From positions 1,426,001 through 1,490,000 of the forward strand of contig CP114120.1 of assembly GCA_029959195.1 (NCBI GenBank): DNA of 64,000 nt, given 5' to 3'. Position 1 is the first letter of the stretch, and every line of letters starts with the position of its first letter. Below the pieces are notes generated by a model. It was not told the DNA's origin. It saw only the letters and a list, made by a program, of their open reading frames with translations, and did no database searches. Made by a program: the position numbers and the translations under genes. Below are positions 1 through 11,473 of this stretch, piece after piece. This stretch comes from Dictyophora rubrovolvata (taxonomy: Eukaryota; Basidiomycota; Agaricomycetes; Phallales; Phallaceae).

Positions 1-547
1 CCCTTCTTTATCCTAACCACTTATGATCAGTGGATCTTTGGATCATTCCAAACATGTAACGATTTACATCTTTTTTTTGGTGCTGCATCTTTCCTGATTT
101 TTATTAGCGTCCGGTTGGTCACGGGTGGTTGCCACCACCATAATGGCACATACAGATGTTCGACCTTCCATGTTGGAATGGGCTGTCTTCTGGTGCGTTT
201 CAGCGTTACAGATTAGTGGGGGTTGGTCGGCGAGCGTCAGTATTTTACTTTTTCCCATTTTCTTAAAAGTACCATAACGTCTCTTGCCACAGAAATTCTC
301 AGGTCCCCAAAATCCAGAAATCGCTCATCCGGAATACATCCAGAGCACTGACCCAGTCGAAATGACGGATGAAGAGTGGCTGAATAGACTCTACTCTGAT
401 GAAAGTAGGCGGCTCTTCTTTTCTTTCTTTCTTTGAAGAATAATCAACCTGAAAACGCAATGTACCTCAGAAAACGAAGAAAATACCCCTCTTCCCGTCC
501 CCACCAAAGTAGATGGGCACGACAATATATATTTTGCCCACTTCTAA
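1..547 (+). CDS. 3' end of a LTTY-WIFGSF family protein (5' part outside window)
   Basis: Four exons can be joined in one frame: 1-55, 108-235, 293-404 and 471-547, ending in TAA. The spliced residues contain ILTTYDQWIFGSF, followed by a hydrophobic segment (MLEWAVFWCVSALQ) and a charged tail ending YFAHF. The same two blocks occur in the genes at 12489-13991 and 18598-20859, so this is one of three paralogs in the window. This copy has a short tail, like the 13 kb copy and unlike the 19 kb copy. I recall similar proteins of unknown function in other mushroom genomes, but I know no activity for them. The start lies upstream of the window. The splice sites are inferred from frame and consensus. 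A long ORF at 433-1008 overlaps this 3' end in another frame and is rejected. Confidence 0.6.
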
Positions 548-1118
548 GTTGTAAGATAAGAACTTCAAATTCTATTATTCATATATGTACCTGCAATCTC
601 TATTTGTTCCGAATTACTCTGTTTGTGACGAGATGCCGCATTCTTTTCGCATGTGCCAACGCTGTTTTACCTTCTCCGTTAAACCATCGGGAGAGTGTCT
701 TCGGCATCTCGGCAGGTGAGGCCGTTACCATCCTTCCCACTAAGTCGCGTACTGCCTGCATCGGACCCTCTGAAATTTTAATCAAATCTTACAACGTCAC
801 GCGACTTGGATGCCAAATTGGTTCATTTGATAATTCTTTGAAGATGAGATTATGCTACCCGGTGATGTTTCGGAATAACAACCATATGTTTCTTATACTC
901 GAGTCCGATGCATCATCGTATCCGTCAGACTTAGCTTTGTTCGGTAATATGACAAGTGCAAGTTTGGAACACACGTTTCTTACGGCTTTAAACTCACAGC
1001 GAAGCTAGACAAATAGTCTCCGGTCCGCACATTTCACGAGTTGACCTAACTTAAAAGCCTGTACTCCAACCAGTTTAACTTCACTACGGCCTCTCAAATT
1101 GGTACATTGAGGTTGACG
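548..1118. other. Intergenic region upstream of the first GST gene
   Basis: No convincing gene is seen. It holds the 3' flank of the WIFGSF-family gene and the promoter of the GST gene that starts at 1178. Confidence 0.5.
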
Positions 1119-1126
1119 TATAAATA
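1119..1126 (+). promoter_or_regulatory. TATA box of GST gene 1
   Basis: TATAAATA lies 52 bases upstream of the start codon at 1178. The paralogous GST at 21836 has a TATA element at about the same distance. Confidence 0.55.
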
Positions 1127-1177
1127 ACAACCTGACTTTAGGAAGCTGGTTTTCTCTCTTCCTGTTCTATCCTTCCA

Positions 1178-2059
1178 ATGTCGAGCGAACCCCTCATTAC
1201 CCTTTTTGATATTACTACTACAAAGGGTGCATTTTCACCTTTCGCATGGAGAGCCAGGTTATTCTCCTTTCTTTTCTTCTCCTTTTTCACGCAACCTGAC
1301 ACGATTTATTCTAACAGGCTGGCACTGAACTACAAGAAAGTCAATTATAAGACGCATTGGCTTGCTCTTACGGACATTAAGCCAAACCATTTGAAGCTCG
1401 GCATCCCTCAGACGGTCCATCCCGTCGAGAAACCTTTCTATACCGTTCCTGCAATAGTCGATGCATCTTCTTCACCGCCTACCACTATATCTCAATCATA
1501 TAATATTGAAAAATATCTCGATGAAAAGTTCCCGGATCCACCGTTGTATTCTGTAATCCCTCCCGGCTCAACGAATTCGGTGGAAGTTACAGAGAGGGTC
1601 GCGTTTCTTCGCGAACTGGACGAGTTTCTCCAGACCAAGGACTGGAGACGAAAAATTCTTGGACCATTGGTTATTCCACATGTCCCGAGTATACTTCAGG
1701 AACGCGATAGATCCTATTTTTATGAATCTCGATCCCGATGGTTTCAAGTGCCATTTGATGATATCTATCCAAAAGGAGAGGCAAAAGAAGCTTACCTTCG
1801 AGATCTTAAAGCTGCCTTCGACGAAGTTGAGAGTATATCTCAGAAAGGTCGACCCGGGCCATACGTTCCGAATGATCCAAACGATGCTCCTTGGGTCTGT
1901 GGTAATATCATAACTGGAGGGGATTTTACACTTATTGGTGTGTTTATCTGGATTCAAAAGGCTAATCCTGAGCTATGGGATTTGATCAAAACCTGGAATT
2001 CGGGGCGATGGCTACGTATGTTCGAGTTATCTGCCGAATGGAGAGCAAATGAATTTTGA
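1178..2059 (+). CDS. Glutathione S-transferase, fungal UstS-like type (paralog 1)
   Basis: Two exons, 1178-1257 and 1318-2059, give a 273-residue protein. The 60-nt intron keeps the frame open, so a naive ORF wrongly adds 20 residues rich in Phe. The N-terminal thioredoxin-like half has FSPFAWR, where the Ser is the likely glutathione-activating residue of this class. It continues with the VPAIVD strand-turn and the SQSYNIEKYLDEKFPDPP helix start. The C-terminal half is all-helical and 'TWNSGRW' is shared with the second copy. The expected role is cytosolic conjugation or reduction of electrophiles with glutathione. The copy at 21836-22696 has the same intron position and strong similarity throughout. 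The exact class is from memory of UstS/Ure2-like fungal GSTs; substrates are unknown. Confidence 0.85.
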   Translation: MSSEPLITLFDITTTKGAFSPFAWRARLFSFLFFSFFTQPDTIYSNRLALNYKKVNYKTHWLALTDIKPNHLKLGIPQTVHPVEKPFYTVPAIVDASSSPPTTISQSYNIEKYLDEKFPDPPLYSVIPPGSTNSVEVTERVAFLRELDEFLQTKDWRRKILGPLVIPHVPSILQERDRSYFYESRSRWFQVPFDDIYPKGEAKEAYLRDLKAAFDEVESISQKGRPGPYVPNDPNDAPWVCGNIITGGDFTLIGVFIWIQKANPELWDLIKTWNSGRWLRMFELSAEWRANEF

Positions 2060-3755
2060 TCATTCTAAGTCGAGTCGATGGTTGAATATAGGTCGTGATT
2101 AAGCTTGGATTTAGGCCTTTGTTTTAAAGGCTTAGAATACGAGTTCGTATATACTAATACGTTTTTGTTCATTGCCGTTACATTACGTCCCTTTATATCA
2201 TGAATATTGAGATTCCGTACAGAGTTGACATGCCAAAAATGCAAGTCATTGTCCTATGGCGACGACTTCGTTGTTTGCCGAGGGAAGGGGGAGCATCCCG
2301 AGAACAGTGGTCAAATCAAGCAGAAAGTAATGTAAAAGAATACCCTATATGCTCATTCGTTGTTTATGAAATTCGCAGTGCCAAGATCCCACATATCACA
2401 ACGTCATTTTCCACACAGATCTAGTACTTATTTGCATCTTTTCAAGATGCCGTCGATGTTGCTCGTTATTTCAATAAACATGCAACAGTCATAAAGCTAA
2501 CAATACTAAAGATACCTGCATCGAAGCTTGGTTCTGCAGATGATTATGGTCATAAGCCTACCATCAGCACGGGTTTTTGCATCTGAAGTCAAATTTGAAG
2601 AACTCCGAGTCGACAACTATTAGTACTATACCACCCCTCATATCAGACACATAAATACAAATATTTGACTCATTACTCACTTTCTTAGAACGAATGGTTT
2701 TTGGTTTTTGGGCAGGATTCGGTTTTCAAACAGTCAAAGAATCATGAGTCCATCCAAATAAAATATATATATGAAATGATACAAATTACGAGAGGCGAGA
2801 GATAGACCACATAGAGATACACGAGGGAAGATACGAGACACGAGCCTAGATATACGTAGAGAGATGATATACACAAGAAGAATTACAAGAAAGAGGGGTA
2901 TATGAGTCGAAAAGAGATACATCACGAGGGGAGAATACATCCAATAAGAGGGTCCGAGAAGAAATCGAGTCCGTGGGGTAAAAATAAAAAATAAAGATAT
3001 AAAAAACAACCACCACCCATCTCCGGGCACCGTCTCCGAGGTCTTCTTCCGTACAGCGAGCTTCATCACCCATACCCGACCGAACCTTTACCACAGCAGA
3101 ACACCGCCGACTCAGAAATGGTCTTCAACCCGAGACAATGGGACAAGGTATGTGTGCGGAAGAGCGCTCCAAGTGTTCAAGGTTTCAATACAAAGTCGTG
3201 TCGGATGCTCATAGGCAAAAAAAACCATACGATGAGACAAGCCCGAGATGAAATGAATGGGAGCCTTGACACCTGAACGCGTGACGCACACCAAGAGTTC
3301 AAGATTTCCAAGCGAAGCGTGTCGGATTGCTCATAGGGGCCCTACAATGAGACAAACCCGAAACGAAACGAATGGAAACCTTGGCACCTGGGTGTCGCGT
3401 GGCTGAGTGGTTCGGAGCACTGTGCGGAACCGCGGCAAGATACTCATCAGCTAACACTTCACAAAGTAGCATCCAGAGACGAATATGGTATGAATGCCTT
3501 CGCTCCGGAACGAAGGTATCCATATCGTGTTCGTCTCGGGATGCTCTTGCGAGGCCTCAGCATCCGAGCAACTCGAAACGGGACGATGTGCAAGCGCGCC
3601 GACACAACCTTTTCCAACGCAACCCTGATGACTCCAAAGCCTGGTTACCTTAGAAGAACCATTCTTAGCCTTCCAGCCTCCCAACCCTCCCTGTAATCCT
3701 TGTATCGATTATGGTTCTTCAAACGCGTGTTATTAAACGACTCGTTTTCTTGATG
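2060..3755. other. Long intergenic region with AT-rich and purine-rich stretches
   Basis: No gene is supported. The first part is AT-rich 3' flank of the GST gene. About 2780-2990 is strongly purine-rich on the + strand, which explains the low-complexity ORFs there. Positions 3169-3390 hold an imperfect tandem duplication listed separately. Short ORFs here have no recognisable domains. Confidence 0.5.
3169..3390. repeat. Imperfect tandem duplication, two units of about 100-108 bp
   Basis: Unit 1 (3169-3276) and unit 2 (3291-3390) share a run of matched blocks in the same order: CCAAG.GTTCAAG, CGTGTCGGAT, GCTCATAGG, ATGAGACAA.CCCGA, and a closing CCTTG.CACCTG. Unit 1 carries an extra A-run. 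No coding potential is apparent. Confidence 0.7.
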
Positions 3756-5515
3756 TTAAGGTCTGAAACCACCGTTGAGTAACCGCATCACAAGTGACTG
3801 GCACAAGCACTTACTACCGTTTTTGAGCGCAACACGTCGAGGCGCTGTAGCCGACGGGTAGCGAGGATGGTTCGGAGTTCCATACTTCTCTACGATCGCG
3901 TCCACCCATACCGGTCGTGGAGTCGGTTGACGGAGCTTGGATGGTGGGCCAAGCAATCGTCCTATGATCAAAGTGACTGCGAGCGGCCTTCGCATAGGTT
4001 GTCTCAACTTAGACTTGATCTTCATGGCTCCGGCTGCCTGGACCACCGGTGACGGAACTGGTGGAGCTTGGGATTGAGGTGGTGGTGATGGCGGTTGCTG
4101 AGATGGTGGTGGTGACGGTGGAATCGGATGCTCCGGCATGGTAAACACGTCGGAGAGAGACTCGTCAAGGACATTGGCGGTCGGTCGGGGTTGTGAGTCT
4201 GAGAGGGGGTGCACTCCCGGCAACGGTTCGTAGGGGAGACTGGTCGCTTTATTGGCGCGACGGATGCTGGACATGATGTCTGCCAGTATAGCGTCGCAAG
4301 TAGAACCCGAAGGGTCATCCGGATGTAATTGGGTTGATTTGGAGACGGTATCTTGAGTTTCGCTGGCAAAACGTATGATGCTGATCGGAAATATATAAGG
4401 GTTTAATGTCAAACTAGCAGCTACTTGAACACTCACGGATCATATGCTGCAAGCGGCTCACACTTGTACCCAGAATTCGTGAGGAATGACGTTCCATAAT
4501 CGTTGCATGTCATGCCAAACAATGCTCCCGGAGATAGTCTATCTCCTTCGACTGTTGGTTGGAAAGCTTGGGACCAGTCGGATGGGAGCGGTGCAGCGGG
4601 AGAGGGTGGGAAGCCTGCAATGTTCAATGGATCGGTTGCACCCTGATAACTCAAAGTAATCGGAATTGCCGGCGCAATTAGAGAACCGGGAGGCGCAAGC
4701 ACGACAACAGGTTCTTGACTGAATTCGCTATTGACAATGTTGAACAGACGGGCGGGGGACAGTGGCTCGGCAAGTTCTTCTTTAGTGTTGGCAGGTTTTT
4801 TCAAAGACAAGTTCGACGAGTCCTCCAAGTCTGAATCCGAGATAGATGTTGTGGTGGTAGTTGCGGTTGTTTCCAAACCGAATAGCACTGTGGAGTCAGA
4901 GGAACCATTCGATTGATTGACGCACCTTACAAGGCCCAATGGAGTTGAACAATGATAAGCATCCTTGAAGAAATTGCGCTCGGAAGTATAGTGAACGGAT
5001 TTGGCGGTATTGGGGGTCGGAGATGCAGCTGGGGAAGATGACGGGGCTGTGTGAGCTGGAAACGACGAGACGGGAGGCTGGGGCGATGAAAGGGGTGTCG
5101 AAGTGAGCGGTGTCGGGGTCGCAGCAGGTGACGAAACGATGCCAGAGCGACGGAGGATGACAATAATGAATAAAAACGGGAGTATAGTGCCAAGAATGCT
5201 GTAGAAGTCAGTTGTCTGATAGTCAGGAGGAACGTACACGATAAGATCGGTTGTCATTTTAGTTTCAATAGCGGTTACCGTGGTGTCCGTGATTGTTAGG
5301 ATTTCAAGGGCAGCGGTTGATGTCGCGGAAGGCAGTAATTGAAATGTCGTGACGGGAGGGGGGACATCTGTGGTAGGGATAATTGTTAGTAGAGATAAGC
5401 GAGCGCACACGTGTCCGGGGAGGGAAGGGTGGACGCGTGTGGGGGGATAAAGCGCAAGTGGGATAAGGAAGAATGGGAGTATAGCGGAAAATAGAAGAAC
5501 AATTGCGGGTAACAT
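3756..5515 (-). CDS. Predicted single-pass membrane protein with Pro/Ser-rich cytoplasmic tail
   Basis: Exon 1 runs from ATG at 5515 to 4437; after a 56-nt GTGAGT..CAG intron (4381-4436), exon 2 runs from 4380 to the stop at 3756. The frame is maintained across the junction. The first residues (MLPAIVLLFSAILPFFLIPL) look like a signal peptide. They are followed by a Thr-rich extracellular part and one membrane span (SILGTILPFLFIIVIL) near residue 120, then a long Ser/Thr/Pro-rich tail. The last exon carries poly-proline blocks (IPPSPPPSQQPPSPPP). I do not recognise the family. The layout suggests a surface or wall-sensing protein, but that is only architecture. The open frame extends upstream to 5623, where it begins with GTGAGT, more likely a splice donor than coding. 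An extra intron near 4900 is possible. Confidence 0.5.
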
Positions 5516-5934
5516 GTTTATAAGTTTAAATAGTGTTAAAAATGTGTGATAATGCTCAAGAATACTGGGAGATGATGGTGGTAAGAACTCAAGATGCGTT
5601 GAGGGGTTCGACGCGTTACTCACGTGAATTTAAACAATGCGCACGGGCCGTCTTTGTCATCGATCGAAAATGTCACGCATCTGTAAGAGATATATAGTAG
5701 AGTTTGAAAGCAAATCTTTGAGCAAAAGAGACGAAAAGACGAAGGAAATGTCGACCGTGTTCATGTCGAAAGCAAGCGAGAGAATTGACGTCATGACGAA
5801 AGAAGCTAGTCCACAATTGGCAGTTGCGCCGACAGCCATCCCTGCATGCAGGCAAGCGCTATGTGCCGCATGTACTGCAGCCAATGAATAGCCGTCTATT
5901 TTGGCTCAAAGCTTCTCCGTTCATGAACTGCAGG

Positions 5935-7445
5935 CAACAATCAAGAGCAGACCACTGTGTATCGGTCCGAATTGGCATCGTTAAGGCAAGGGTTTGAGAG
6001 TGAGCGTTTGCATTTGCAAGGCGAGCTGGAAGCTAGCAGCAGAACTGGCTCTGCGTTGCGGGAAGAATACGGAGCGCAGGTTCGGGGCTTGGAGGAGAAA
6101 CTTACTACCAAGTCCCTGAAACAGACCGCTGGAGACGACGGCTAAACTCGAGCTTAAGGCTGAATTACAAGAAACGTCAGACAACGTTGCTGAGCTAGAG
6201 AGCTGGGTCCGTCTCCCATTATGAGTCCCGAATTCACGATCTCAAAACCGCTCTTTCTGAAGGGCAGTCGCAGATTGATGAACTATCGTCAGCACGTTGC
6301 AACGGGAGAAGAACGCATGGGGGCTGGAACAAGTTCGTCCAGAGGCAGAATTAGAGCGGGCTTCTACGAAATATCAACACACCGAGCAACAATTGAGGTT
6401 AGGGTACAGTAAAAAAATATGTATCATTCATTGCTATGTTCTGACTGTTTTACAATATGCCGAACGCGAGCTTCATACTCTACAAAAGGATGTACAACAT
6501 TTACGCGCTCAAGCCACCATATTCGAAGAGGCAGCACGGGACGCGGAAACTGCTCTTATCTCACAAACGAGTTAGTTAAAGCAAAAATTGGCAGTGATGC
6601 AACGTGATTTGGAGAAGCGAGTCAATTACCGTCAGCGTGAAGAGACTATAGGCGAACTCCGAGAGAAAATCGAGTATTTGAAAGAAGAAATTGATGAAAA
6701 CGACGATCATCTTATTGAGTACATGACCGGGCTCTTTCTCATTTGGATTTTCAATTTTACACGACGTTTTTTTCCTTATAGTATCTTAAAAAGAGGACAA
6801 GCGGCTTCAAATCAAAATGGAATCGTTGGATCGCAAATACCGCGGGTTGCGAACAAAATCTGCAAGTCTTACGGCCAAGAATGAGGAACTATCACGTGAA
6901 AACACAGAGTTGCGTGCCAAGTTCGATGAACTCAATCGTGTGGCTGGTGATTCAAGAAAGGAATTTGATGAACCCGTCGTAACTGCAAAGACTGCCTTTG
7001 AGACTGATCCGCAACCTCGGGCTGCAGTCTCAAATCTCCCACGTTCCAAAACACTTGAGGTCTGGTCTCAGCTACTCCATTATTCTGACATCCCACCTTC
7101 GAGTCCTGCTGCGCGCCAAGACTCCAGATCCAGATCGTTCACAGAAAGTTGCTGCGCTAGTTCTCTCAGTCCCCGAGTTACCAGGCTCGAGGCAAATTGA
7201 TTCCTTCGCGAACGGTGCCTGATTTGCAGTTGGCGTGCATGAAAACCCCACCATCTATGGCGCAGCTTGGGTCCGATATTCACTCGTCTTCTGGTAACGG
7301 TTACCCGATGATTCCGACTCTCCTTCCCCATTTGCTGCACAGGCAATATTTGCACCCGCACCCTCGGAACAGTCCACACCCTCTCGCCAATATCGGAGGC
7401 TCTTATGAAAGGACACCAGAAGCTTTGCGCCTACAAGTCGATTAG
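5935..7445 (+). pseudogene. Decayed coiled-coil protein gene
   Basis: Heptad-rich coiled-coil protein can be read throughout (for example RQGFESERLHLQGELEASS, LKAELQETSDNVAELES, EETIGELREKIEYLKEEI, ENTELRAKFDELNR). It is split among different frames. Clear frame changes occur near 6120, 6210 and 6300. An in-frame TAG interrupts at about 6573. Another frame break follows the likely intron at 6718-6780. These breaks are too close together for introns to explain. It resembles long myosin/SMC-type coiled coils in general composition only; the original gene cannot be named. The 3' part (7000-7445) keeps a Ser/Pro-rich tail. Assembly errors could mimic the frameshifts, but several in 1.5 kb favour decay. 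Confidence 0.6.
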
Positions 7446-7861
7446 ATAGATCTCAACTGCCGTCTTCACTGGCACCTTTACCTTGAAGAGTTGCTTTAGA
7501 CGAAGCGACTAACAGTCCCAGAGATGCAATCCGGTCTCTGAGTTTAGGCAAGCCGTCCATAGGGGCAACCAAAATGACCAGTAGGAAGAGCTGGTTGAGT
7601 AAATCACGAATGGTTCTAAGCAAAGACGGACGCAGTGCAGCGTTCATGAACATGCTTTGGTCGCTAATATATATCATTCTCTTTTTTCTTGTACGTGCAC
7701 ATCAACCATGCAATTGTAGAAATCACACACGTTTTGTCATTGTACCTGTTCCCTTTTTAATGTATACAATAATAACTTTTATTTCACTGGAAGAATTGTC
7801 TGTATTATAGAAGAGGACCCGTAATTGAAGTCTCCGCTCTGACTTGAAATTGGTATGGTAT
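7446..7861. other. Intergenic region downstream of FunK1
   Basis: It contains one 74-codon minus-strand ORF (7453-7677) without a recognisable domain. Nothing else is supported. It serves as 3' flank for both the coiled-coil remnant and the FunK1 gene. Confidence 0.4.
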
Positions 7862-10519
7862 TCAACGACTCGGCACGCTCACAGGTAGATTTGGTAAACG
7901 TTTGCGTAGCCTTTCCACAAACTTCGGGCCATCTCCTATCTGGAATAAAGGAGATAACAACGTGGGTCCAAGGACGTTGACGGACTGGTAGAATTCTTGG
8001 GCCGAGTCTGCTACCTCGGCTCCCCCGAGAATCCGGATACTTTCTTGGGTAAGAAGAGCCTGGCTCTGCTGAAGTGTATACCGAAGGACAGTGTTTACAC
8101 ATGCCTTCCATTCGTCCTCTGGCAATCCGTTGGGTGCATTCATGGTTGGGAGTTTGCGGTAAGTATACCTTCTCTGATCAGCACAATCCGAATACTGCGG
8201 CCGGCCCCATTCCTCCAAAGAAGGGTTGGACAACAATTCCCCACCACGATAGCGACAGAGGATCCAAATGAGAACTGCGAAGAATGATTCCAAATCATGT
8301 CGGTAGAATCGTTTCACTTCCCCTAGCATTGCCTCCAGAGTTAACAGTTCCAACGCCATGAAGGCCCATGTCCCTGTATTGGAGAAACCAGTTGGTCTCT
8401 GCTGGTCCGTGAAGTGGGAAAGGTCGAAATCGCAGATCTTGGGCTTCCCCGTCACAGGATCCCACATGAGGTTTGCCTCGCTGATGTCCCCGTGTTCGAT
8501 ACCAATGCTCCAAAGCATAGCATGACCTAGTCTTGTACGTGAGCAATTATCCTTGAAATGATGCAAGACTTACAGTATACAAAAGCGAAAAAGGAATTCA
8601 AAAATTTTGACCAGTTTGTTGTTAGGCTGGCGATAGGCTTGTATTTAGGCAAAACAATTAAATAAGGGATACGACCGGCTTTCTCTCGAAGATCACGTAG
8701 TTTTACCAAAACAGCCTTTCGGATAAGATCCGAGTCAAAGTCATGATATTCTTGGAAGCCTAAAATTTCCGGCAGATAGTCACAGACATCATCATAATGT
8801 TTTTCCTTGAGCCTTTTTTCCGCCTCCTGGACAAATCGGTGTTCGCGCACCCGGCTCTTCTCTTGGTAGGAAAGTTTGACAACAACACTGTGGTCACGTT
8901 TGACTTCCTGGACAGTAACAGTGCCGCTTGCAACGCCTGTGGCACGTCCATTGAGACCAAACTTAGGATGTATGCCATTGCCTTGCTCTGCAGAGAAAAA
9001 CACATTCGGTTTCAGTAAGGCGTCCCAGGACTGCGAGATGTCAATCTCCTTCTTTTCATTAATATCAACCAAGTTAGGGATATAGCCCCAATCAGCCAGA
9101 CTGAACCGTTGGAGGGTGAACAGGAAGAGAAAAAAATAAGGAAGGTTGTCAATGAAGTCGAAGCCGGTCATTTGAATAGGGGATTCATGATCAACGTACC
9201 ACACGTTGATAACTGAATCTGAAGGCAAAAGAAGCTGTAAGATGAGAATAATTCATGCCTGAGGATGCCTGGCATACCGGTCACAAGTAGATTCACCACA
9301 TGATTCCGACCAAAGCAATTGTACATAGCCTCCGCAGCATAATCTGCAACCTGCGCAGCTGCAGATGGAGCTTCAATTTCGATTATTCCCTGATTATTGT
9401 TAGCGGAGTCTTTAGATCTTTTTTGTGCGGGTGCAGACTCAATCGGCTCATCCTCAGCTGGTCGCTTTCCTGCCATTTTAGCGTCAGATCCTTTAATCAA
9501 AAGATAGTCAGACGCGGAAGATAGACAACGAACTGAGGTTCATGATATGATATAACTCACCTAGTCCAGACTGCGGGTGAGACGGCTCGCTTCTCTCCTC
9601 TTTCTCCTTTGTCATGAGTTCTGTTTCAATTACCGTCCTCTCAATATAGCCACCTTCATCTTCATCCAGGTTGTAAACAGAGTAGGTTTTTAGTGTACTT
9701 TTCCCTATCTTCTTCTTTTTTACCTTCTTCTCGACACATAACAAGGCTCGTTTCCAGTGCAGCGGTTTTTTGGGTGGTCTCCTCACGGCTTCAAACAGAT
9801 CACTTGTATCTCCATAAAGGTCCCGGATATGGCCTTGGAAAGCCGCAATTACGCCCGGCTTCCGACCGTACTCTACACCTTTATGGACGCTCCTCAACAA
9901 TCTCGGGTCATGGACCATAAACAGAAGGAACTTGTCGTCGTTCTTACTCGGACAACGTCTGCTTTTGCCGATCTGGACGTCTGCCAGCAGCAAAAGTGCA
10001 GTATTGGCTGCTTTGACAAAGTGGCTATATCGATGCTTTTCAACTGCTTCCGAACAGCTTATGGGCAACGTTAGAAAGGAGATGACCGGGTACCTTGACG
10101 TACTAATTCTGCAGCTCCGTGCGAATGGTATTCATGAGCCTGTTGTTCCGAGGGGCATTCATGGCAGTTACAATGGGTCCAAGGCATTCCTGCAATTCTC
10201 TGTTGATATGAGACATCGCGCCTCTGCCATTATTTTCTCCGCTTTCTTCGGGGAACTTGATTGCGCCAACTGACAGTAGCTGGCGATGGAGGAACCGATT
10301 GAACGAGCCGAGCTGGAAGGCGAGGACATCGAGCCACACGAGGTTATGAACTTGATTGATGCTTCATAAAAGATTAGAGCCTTGCATGGGTTTCCGCGGA
10401 GAGAGCACATACTGGAACTTCTTCAAGGCGGACAGACTGGATCCAGAACCTTTGTTGGCTGGTGTAGACAAGCGATTGGGGTCGAGATTTATGCGACTTG
10501 GAGTACTGGGAGTCTCCAT
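7862..10519 (-). CDS. FunK1-type (fungal-specific) protein kinase
   Basis: Six exons (10519-10413, 10361-10104, 10057-9561, 9490-9278, 9218-8574, 8526-7862) sum to 795 codons with an intact frame. The start METPSTPSR resembles other FunK1 proteins. The N-terminal half contains the family's 'VINVWYVDHES' strand followed by 'FTLQRFSLADWG'. The kinase part has the likely beta-3 lysine (VVVKLSY), the catalytic loop HGDISEANLMW, the metal-binding DFD that replaces DFG (CDFDLSHF), the activation segment GTWAFMALELL and the YRHDLESF helix. All are hallmarks of the FunK1 family, which is expanded in mushrooms and has no firmly established substrate. The acceptor for the last exon gives FVYCHAMLW, matching the family helix before the catalytic loop. 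The gene looks functional. Confidence 0.85.
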
Positions 10520-11473
10520 CGCGGGTGAGATTGGGTTTGCTGGGAGTATATACTAAGTCTGTAAGATGAGTTTCGGGTATAAATGCCCGCACGTGCGTGC
10601 CCATATGAGTAATAAATTTAGCACGTACCAGAAAGATTGATGCAGGGTTGATCTGGGGCGGGGGTGGGAAAGGCGGGAAAGGCAGTCGGAATTTATGGTG
10701 CTTTGAGGGTGTTTATGTATGAAAGAAGCAAACAGAAAATGTTTCATCACGTGAAACATCCAAATAAGGCCAAACATTTTTTTCAACCAACCACGACCGT
10801 CCGGGACCCGACACATTTGGAGGTGGTTCATCGGAAGTTTCCGACAGTTTCGAGAGCTTATTGGCTGCAACAGGAGAAGAAGCTATCCATTTATATCGAC
10901 AAAAGGCTCATGTAAAGATGATTGCGATATTGACATTGCCGGGCCAATACCATGGACTGTCCTCGAGTAAGGACAATGGGAGAGGGACTGAGCTAGGACT
11001 ACGGCGGGCAAGACGGGTTCGAACCTCGCCTCATGGCGACACCCACCAACTATTTTCCCTCTAAGAGAACTATCGGTACACATGGTGCGACGAGTTGCCG
11101 CCTGGGTGTCAATTTTGAGCTCGCAGCATCGCTCTCATCCTGAAATTCGAATACTCAATGAAAGCGCGTACAACTTTACGTTCCGAGTCAGAGTACATAG
11201 CATTCATAGCGCGCTGGGAAGATATTTAATAAATTAGTGTTGCTTGAAATGAGTAAATATCAAACTACGCCTCGGTATCCCTTCCAACGCTCTCTAGAAT
11301 AGCTAATTCATGGTGGGTGTCATTATCTGACTTCAATCGAGCTCGTGAACATGAACATGAAATCCAGTGATATTACTATTATTACTGTCACATACTCTAA
11401 ACGATTTGGCTACCGGACAATAAACAATGAATAAAAAGAGAAAATATTAAGTTTTGTGAGATAGTGAGTTAAA
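10520..11473. other. Intergenic region between FunK1 and the epoxide hydrolase remnant
   Basis: No gene is supported. It probably holds the FunK1 promoter. It contains an inverted repeat around an E-box (GTTTCATCACGTGAAAC, 10741-10757). It also contains a short tRNA-like stretch with a GGTTCGAACC B-box-like core at about 11016-11025. Confidence 0.4.

Noticed and set aside
433-1008. 191-codon + strand ORF
   Set aside because: It overlaps the last exon of the WIFGSF gene in another frame, has no domain and ends in promoter sequence of GST 1.
2734-3094. Two overlapping minus-strand ORFs of 82-111 codons
   Set aside because: They lie in a purine-rich low-complexity stretch; residues are Phe/Ile/Leu/Ser-rich with no pattern.
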